Assembly (NCBI GenBank): GCA_034664395.1
Contig: JAXDHQ010000296.1
Span: 1-11,782 of the forward strand
Source of the DNA: JAOPZW01 sp034664395
GTDB taxonomy: Bacteria; Actinomycetota; Thermoleophilia; Solirubrobacterales; Solirubrobacteraceae
Direction: 5' to 3'
Length of the DNA: 11,782 bases
Part shown: in pieces, positions 6,943-11,782 of the stretch
Numbering within the stretch: position 1 is the stretch's first letter
Layout: every line of letters starts with the position of its first letter
Position numbers and translations under genes: made by a program
The notes under the pieces: model-generated
The model's input: the letters and a program-made list of their open reading frames with translations, nothing else
Database searches by the model: none
What the model was told of the DNA's origin: nothing

Positions 6943-8004
6943 ATGGGAGGGCTCACGCGCACCGAGCGTCTGGCCGTCGTCGCCATCGCGGCGGCCACGG
7001 TCGCGGCCGGCATCGCGCGGTACGCGGGCTGGGCGCCCGTGCTCGCCTTCGCGCTCGCCGCGGTGGCGCTCGCCGGTCTCGCGCACGTCGTCTCGCTGGC
7101 CACCGAGCAGGTGGGCGAGCGCTTCGGGCCCGCGGCCACCGGCGTGCTGCAGTCGACGCTCGGGAACCTGCCGGAGCTGTTCGTCGTGATCTTCGCGCTG
7201 CGCTCGGGCCAGGTGGTGGTCGCGCAGACGTCGATCGTCGGCTCGCTGCTGGCCAACGGGCTGCTGGTGCTGGGCCTCGTCATCGTGCTCGGCGCGCGCC
7301 GCGCGCCCGACGGGGTCATGCGCTTCCGCAAGCGGCTGCCCAACGACACGGCGACGCTGATGCTGGTGACGAGCTTCATCATCGTGCTCGTCGGGGTGGC
7401 CCACGTGACCGGCCAGCCGGCGGCGCGCCACGAGCGCACGATCTCCGCCGTCGCGGCGGTCGCCCTCCTGGGGGTCTACCTCGCCTGGGTCGTGCCCTAC
7501 GTCCGCGGCGAGTCGGCGGAGAACCCGCGGAACGAGACCCGCCCGCGCGTGGCGCTCGCCGTCTCGATCGCCCTCCTGACGGCGGGCGGCGCGGGCTCGG
7601 CCTTCGTCTCGGACTGGTTCGTCGCCGCGCTGAAGCCGACCATCGCCAGCCTCGGCGTCTCGCCGGCGTTCGCCGGGCTCGTCGTCGTGGCGCTGGCGGG
7701 CAACGCCGTCGAGAACGTCGCCGGCCTGGTGCTCGCCCACAAGCAGCGCAGCGACCTGGCGATCTCCGTCGTGAAGAACTCGGTCGCCCAGGTGGGCGCG
7801 TTCCTGTACCCGGTGCTCGTGCTGATCTCGCTGCTGTTCGCCCACCAGCTCACGTTCGCGCTGTCGCCGGTGCTGATCGCGGCGCTGCTGCTCACCGCGC
7901 TGGCGATGTGGCAGATCACCGGCGACGGCGAGGCGGTCGCCTTCGAGGGTTGGGCGCTCGTCGCCCTGTACGTGATCCTGGCCGTCTTCACGCTCTACGA
8001 CTGA
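6943..8004 (+). CDS. cax: Ca2+/H+ antiporter of the Cax type (CaCA superfamily)
   Basis: This 353-residue, multi-span membrane protein has the two inverted alpha-repeats of cation/Ca2+ exchangers. Repeat 1 (about 48-112) reads SLATEQVGERFGPAATG, then GNLPE (74-78) with the ion-binding acidic residue E78. Repeat 2 (about 236-295) contains GLVVVALAGNAVEN, with E257 in GNAVEN (253-258), then KNSVAQVGAF (278-287). About eleven hydrophobic segments are visible, and the loop joining the halves (about 186-203) is short and charged. Cax proteins use the proton gradient to expel Ca2+ or other divalent ions. In the second repeat the usual GNAAEH and GSSxQ elements appear as GNAVEN and KNSVAQ, so ion preference may differ. 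The start is taken at the ATG at 6943; an in-frame ATG at 6910 would add 11 basic residues. The last 17 bases overlap the end of the SGNH hydrolase gene on the other strand. Confidence 0.9.
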   Translation: MGGLTRTERLAVVAIAAATVAAGIARYAGWAPVLAFALAAVALAGLAHVVSLATEQVGERFGPAATGVLQSTLGNLPELFVVIFALRSGQVVVAQTSIVGSLLANGLLVLGLVIVLGARRAPDGVMRFRKRLPNDTATLMLVTSFIIVLVGVAHVTGQPAARHERTISAVAAVALLGVYLAWVVPYVRGESAENPRNETRPRVALAVSIALLTAGGAGSAFVSDWFVAALKPTIASLGVSPAFAGLVVVALAGNAVENVAGLVLAHKQRSDLAISVVKNSVAQVGAFLYPVLVLISLLFAHQLTFALSPVLIAALLLTALAMWQITGDGEAVAFEGWALVALYVILAVFTLYD

Positions 8005-8682
8005 GCGCGCGCTCGACCGCCCGGCGGCGCAGGTCGCGGCCCAGCAGCAGGCCCCAGCGCGCGCCGAAGCGGGCCCTGGCGCGCCGCGACTCGTAGACCT
8101 CGGCCAGCGACGACGGCAGGCGCGGCGCCCCGATGGCGCGCGCCGCGCGGTCGGCGATCTCGAGCTGGCCGACCGCGGTCGGGTGGACGGCGTCGGGCAG
8201 CAGCCACGGCGGCCCGTCGAGGCCGTCGAGGTCGGCGACGGCCGCCGCGTGCTCGGCGGCGACGCGGCGGACGATCGCGCCCGCCTCCAGCGGCTTGGGC
8301 GCCGCGCGCGGACGGCCGAGGTCGACCGGGATCGTGCACAGCACCAGCCGGTCGCAGCAGGCCGCGAGCGCGACGGCGATGGCGCGCAGGTCGCGCTCGT
8401 AGCCGGCGGCGTCCCAGTCCGGCGCGCGGACGTCGTTGACCCCGACGTACAGCGCGCCGACGTCGTAGGGCCCGTCGAGCCGCGGGACGAGATCGGCCAG
8501 CACGTCGGCGGTGCGGGCGCCGTCGCGCGCGAGCTTGGTGAACGGCAGCTCGAGCGCCTCGGCCAGCCACTGCGCCCACGACTGCATCGTCACGCCGAGC
8601 GCGGGCTCGCCGTGGGCGTTGGTGATCGAGTCGCCGAGCGCGACCAGTCCGCGGCCGCGAGCGCGGGCCTGGGCGCGGGTGC

Positions 8683-8686
<4 letters not shown>
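7988..8686 (-). CDS. SGNH/GDSL-family hydrolase
   Basis: The 232-residue protein carries the family blocks in order: GDS with nucleophile S20 in VALGDSITN (block I), a glycine near G56 in LARDGART (block II), GVND (82-85) with N84 (block III), and DAVH (165-168) giving catalytic D165 and H168 (block V). These enzymes cleave esters of lipids, sugars or other small molecules. No signal peptide is visible, so it acts in the cytoplasm. Its closest type is the short single-domain lipase/acylhydrolase group. About 45 arginine-rich residues follow the catalytic His and look like a C-terminal extension. The ATG at 8686 overlaps the TGA of the PLP decarboxylase as ATGA, and no purine-rich site precedes it. 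Synthesis is therefore likely coupled to that gene, and the two may act on related metabolites (inference). The 3' end overlaps cax by 17 bases. Confidence 0.88.
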
Positions 8687-10071
<1,385 letters not shown>

Positions 10072-10084
10072 GGTCGCGGATGCT

Positions 10085-10111
10085 CGCAGGCGGGGCGCAG
10101 GCGCGCAGGCG
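10085..10111. repeat. Three direct copies of CGCAGGCG between malQ and the decarboxylase gene
   Basis: CGCAGGCG occurs exactly at 10085-10092, 10096-10103 and 10104-10111, the last copy touching the malQ stop codon (10112-10114). Together they fill most of the 40-base spacer. On the minus strand, the transcribed one, they read CGCCTGCG. No dyad symmetry is evident, so this is not an obvious terminator. It could be an operator, a protein-binding site or simple replication slippage. Confidence 0.65.
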
Positions 10112-11329
10112 CTAGGGAAGCCGCCCGGCCGCCTCGGTCAGCCGCCGCAGCCGGCGCGCGTGGGCGGGCGTGAGCTGGCCGGGCTCCAGGCGCCAGCGCC
10201 ACTGGCCGCCCGCCCGGCCCGGGGTGTTCATCCGCCCCTCCGACCCGAGCCCGAGGACGTCCTGGGCCTGGAGCATCGCCAGCCGCGCCCGCGACCCGAG
10301 CGCGAGCTCGATGAGGTCCCACCAGGGCTCGCGCGATCCGACGCCGGCGGCGTGGACCGCCTCGACGCGCTCGGGCGGCAGCGACGCCAGCCAGCCGCGC
10401 AGCGTGTCGTTGTCGTGGGTGCCGGTGTAGAGCACCTGCCCGGCGCGGTGGTTCTCCGGCCGGTGGGGCCCATCGGGGTCGCTCGGGTCGAACGCGAACT
10501 GCAGCACGACCATGCCCGGGAGCCCGAGCTCGTCGCGCAGGCGGGTCACCGCGGGCGTGATCACGCCGAGGTCCTCGGCGATGAGCGGCAGCCGGCGCAG
10601 CTCGGCGTGGGCGGCGTCGAAGAGGGCGCGCCCCGGCCCGCGCGCCCAGCGCCCACCGGCCGCGTCGCGCGCGTCGCGGTCGACCGCCCAGTACGCGACG
10701 AAGCCGCGGAAGTGGTCGATCCGCGCGAGGTCGAAGAGCTCGAACGTGCGCCGCAGGCGCTCGACCCACCAGCGATACCCGTGGCGCCGCAGCACCGGCC
10801 AGTCGTACACCGGGTTGCCCCAGAGCTGACCCTTGGCGGTGAACGCGTCGGGCGGCGCGCCGGCCACCACGTCGTCGCGGAAGATCTCCGGGTGGGCGCG
10901 CTCGTCGGCGCCGCCGGACGCCACGTAGATCGGGATGTCCCCGATCAGCCGCACGCCGCGCTCGCGGGCGTAGGCGCGCAGCGCCGACCACTCGCGCTCG
11001 AAGCGCACCTGGTCGTTGACCGGCCGCGTGCCGCCGGCGAACGCTGCCCAGTCGTCGATCCAGTACGCGTGGCGCGCGCGGAAGTCCTCGCGCTCGGCGG
11101 CCGACACCGGCGCGTCCGGATCGGCGAGCAGCCCGCGCCAGGCGGCGAAGGCCGAGGGCGACTTGTAGGGCGAGCGATGGCGGTTGGGCGGCGCGACCGG
11201 CAGCACCTGCCACCACGACTGTCCCGCGGCGGCGAGCCAGTCGACGAAGGAACGTGCCGACCCGCCAAGATGCCCGTCCGGTAGGGAAGTGAGGTGAAGC
11301 TGGACGCCGCTGGTTCGTGGAAGTCGCAT
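10112..11329 (-). CDS. malQ: 4-alpha-glucanotransferase (amylomaltase), GH77, compact form
   Basis: MalQ moves alpha-1,4-linked glucan chains between malto-oligosaccharides in the cytoplasm. The GH77 catalytic set is complete: nucleophile D205 in RIDHFRGF (203-210), acid/base E252 in IAEDLG (250-255), and the transition-state aspartate D306 in THDND (304-308). Family landmarks also include SGVQLHLTSLPDG (7-19), WWQVLPV (39-45), SPYKSPSAFA (53-62), GDIPIYVA (130-137) and QLWGNPVYDW (168-177). At 405 residues it is clearly shorter than the roughly 500 of classical bacterial MalQ. The missing part lies mainly between SAFA and the IGDIPIYV strand, where only about 65 residues remain. The ATG at 11329 begins exactly where family similarity begins. 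No ribosome site is visible upstream, where the minus strand is pyrimidine-rich. The gene heads the minus-strand run with the decarboxylase and SGNH genes and is start to start with glgE. Confidence 0.93.
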   Translation of the reverse strand: MRLPRTSGVQLHLTSLPDGHLGGSARSFVDWLAAAGQSWWQVLPVAPPNRHRSPYKSPSAFAAWRGLLADPDAPVSAAEREDFRARHAYWIDDWAAFAGGTRPVNDQVRFEREWSALRAYARERGVRLIGDIPIYVASGGADERAHPEIFRDDVVAGAPPDAFTAKGQLWGNPVYDWPVLRRHGYRWWVERLRRTFELFDLARIDHFRGFVAYWAVDRDARDAAGGRWARGPGRALFDAAHAELRRLPLIAEDLGVITPAVTRLRDELGLPGMVVLQFAFDPSDPDGPHRPENHRAGQVLYTGTHDNDTLRGWLASLPPERVEAVHAAGVGSREPWWDLIELALGSRARLAMLQAQDVLGLGSEGRMNTPGRAGGQWRWRLEPGQLTPAHARRLRRLTEAAGRLP

Positions 11330-11334
11330 AAGGG

Positions 11335-11343
11335 AAAGAGGGG
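11335..11343 (+). promoter_or_regulatory. Ribosome-binding site deciding the glgE start
   Basis: The purine run AAAGAGGGG ends five bases before the GTG at 11349, good Shine-Dalgarno spacing. Another in-frame GTG at 11343 overlaps this run and would have to rely on AGGGA at 11331-11335. The spacing favours 11349, but the difference is only two codons. Confidence 0.55.
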
Positions 11344-11348
11344 TGGAC

Positions 11349-11782
11349 GTGCCCGTCCGCGCGAAGGCCAAACCGCCGAATCGCATCAGGATCGAGCACC
11401 CGGCACCGACCGTCGACGACGGCCGGTGGCCGGTCAAGCGGACGGTGGGGGACACCGTCGACGTCGGCGCGGACATCTTTCGCGACGGCCACGAGGTCCT
11501 GCGGGCGGTCGTACGCTACAAGGCGCCCGGCGACCGCCGCTGGCACGAGTCGCCGCTCGTCGCCGTCGACGCCCACCACGACGGCGTGCGCTGGGAGGGC
11601 GCCTTCACCGTCGAGGAGCCCGGCCTCACGCAGTGGACGATCCAGGCCTGGGTCGACCTCTTCGCCGGCTGGCGCGACGAGCTCGCGCGCAAGGTCGAGT
11701 TCGGCCAGCCCGACCTCAGCGGCGAGCTCAGCGAGGGCGCCGTCCTGCTCGGCGCCGCCGCGGAGCGGGCCAAGGGGGAGGA
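11349..11782 (+). CDS. glgE: Alpha-1,4-glucan:maltose-1-phosphate maltosyltransferase, N-terminal part
   Basis: About 144 residues are visible before the window ends; the full enzyme is usually near 650-700. The segment matches the N-terminal beta-sandwich domain of GlgE: RIRIEHPAPTVDDGRWPVKR (12-31), GDTVDVGADIFRDGHEVL (34-51), VVRYKAPGDRRWHE, then FTVEEPGLTQWTIQAWVD and FAGWRDEL. The GH13_3 catalytic domain lies beyond the edge, so activity cannot be checked. GlgE lengthens alpha-1,4-glucan chains with maltosyl units from maltose-1-phosphate, in the trehalose-to-glycogen pathway (TreS, Pep2, GlgE, GlgB) common in actinobacteria. TreS, Pep2 and GlgB may follow downstream; this is a prediction. 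The start is a GTG with a strong purine-rich site before it. Only 19 bases separate it from the divergent malQ start, so its promoter must lie partly or wholly inside malQ. Confidence 0.88.
   Translation, partial: MPVRAKAKPPNRIRIEHPAPTVDDGRWPVKRTVGDTVDVGADIFRDGHEVLRAVVRYKAPGDRRWHESPLVAVDAHHDGVRWEGAFTVEEPGLTQWTIQAWVDLFAGWRDELARKVEFGQPDLSGELSEGAVLLGAAAERAKGE

Noticed and set aside
6897..7439. N-terminal extension of the acyltransferase into cax
   Set aside because: The extension has no hexapeptide repeats and lies antisense to conserved cax sequence.
6301..7845. Minus-strand open frame of about 500 codons opposite cax
   Set aside because: It lacks domain signals and is rich in Arg, Asp, Gly and His. 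Cax on the plus strand has the membrane spans and exchanger motifs.

Overview
The window is very GC-rich, tightly packed bacterial DNA. Genes are separated by at most about 130 bases, several overlap, and third codon positions are almost all G or C. An actinobacterial-type host fits, and the FtsH-like ATPase, GlgE and Cax sequences remind me of the Thermoleophilia/Solirubrobacterales. That placement is an impression from protein character, not a phylogenetic result. I see no tRNA, rRNA, CRISPR array, insertion sequence or phage gene, and this looks like ordinary chromosome.

Layout from left to right. (1) A minus-strand pair: a membrane-bound FtsH-like AAA+ zinc protease (801-3185) and, sharing an ATGA stop/start, a single-pass membrane protein of unknown function that runs off the left edge (1-804). 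(2) A divergent plus-strand pair: a secreted TAP-like alpha/beta hydrolase (3316-5328) and an EamA/DMT-family exporter (5372-6304). (3) A short convergent gap with a hairpin and a tandem 9-mer (6305-6395), then a small minus-strand hexapeptide-repeat acyltransferase (6396-6896) divergent from a plus-strand Ca2+/H+ antiporter of the Cax type (6943-8004). (4) A minus-strand run reading leftward from 11329: compact 4-alpha-glucanotransferase MalQ (10112-11329), a PLP-dependent group II decarboxylase (8683-10071) and, again coupled by ATGA, an SGNH-hydrolase (7988-8686) whose end overlaps the end of cax by 17 bases. (5) The 5' part of glgE on the plus strand (11349 to the edge), start to start with malQ.

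How the genes work together. MalQ and GlgE both act on alpha-1,4-glucans: GlgE extends them from maltose-1-phosphate and MalQ reshuffles malto-oligosaccharides, so the right edge is probably the border of a glycogen/alpha-glucan locus. The FtsH-like protease and its coupled membrane protein probably form one membrane unit. The decarboxylase and SGNH pair is translationally coupled, but its substrates cannot be read from sequence. The exporter, acyltransferase and antiporter look like separate housekeeping or envelope genes.

Nothing here amounts to a clear new defence or mobile system. The most unusual items are the FtsH-like protease, which has about 110 extra residues inserted around the AAA+ core and an altered segment after the pore loop, and the short MalQ.
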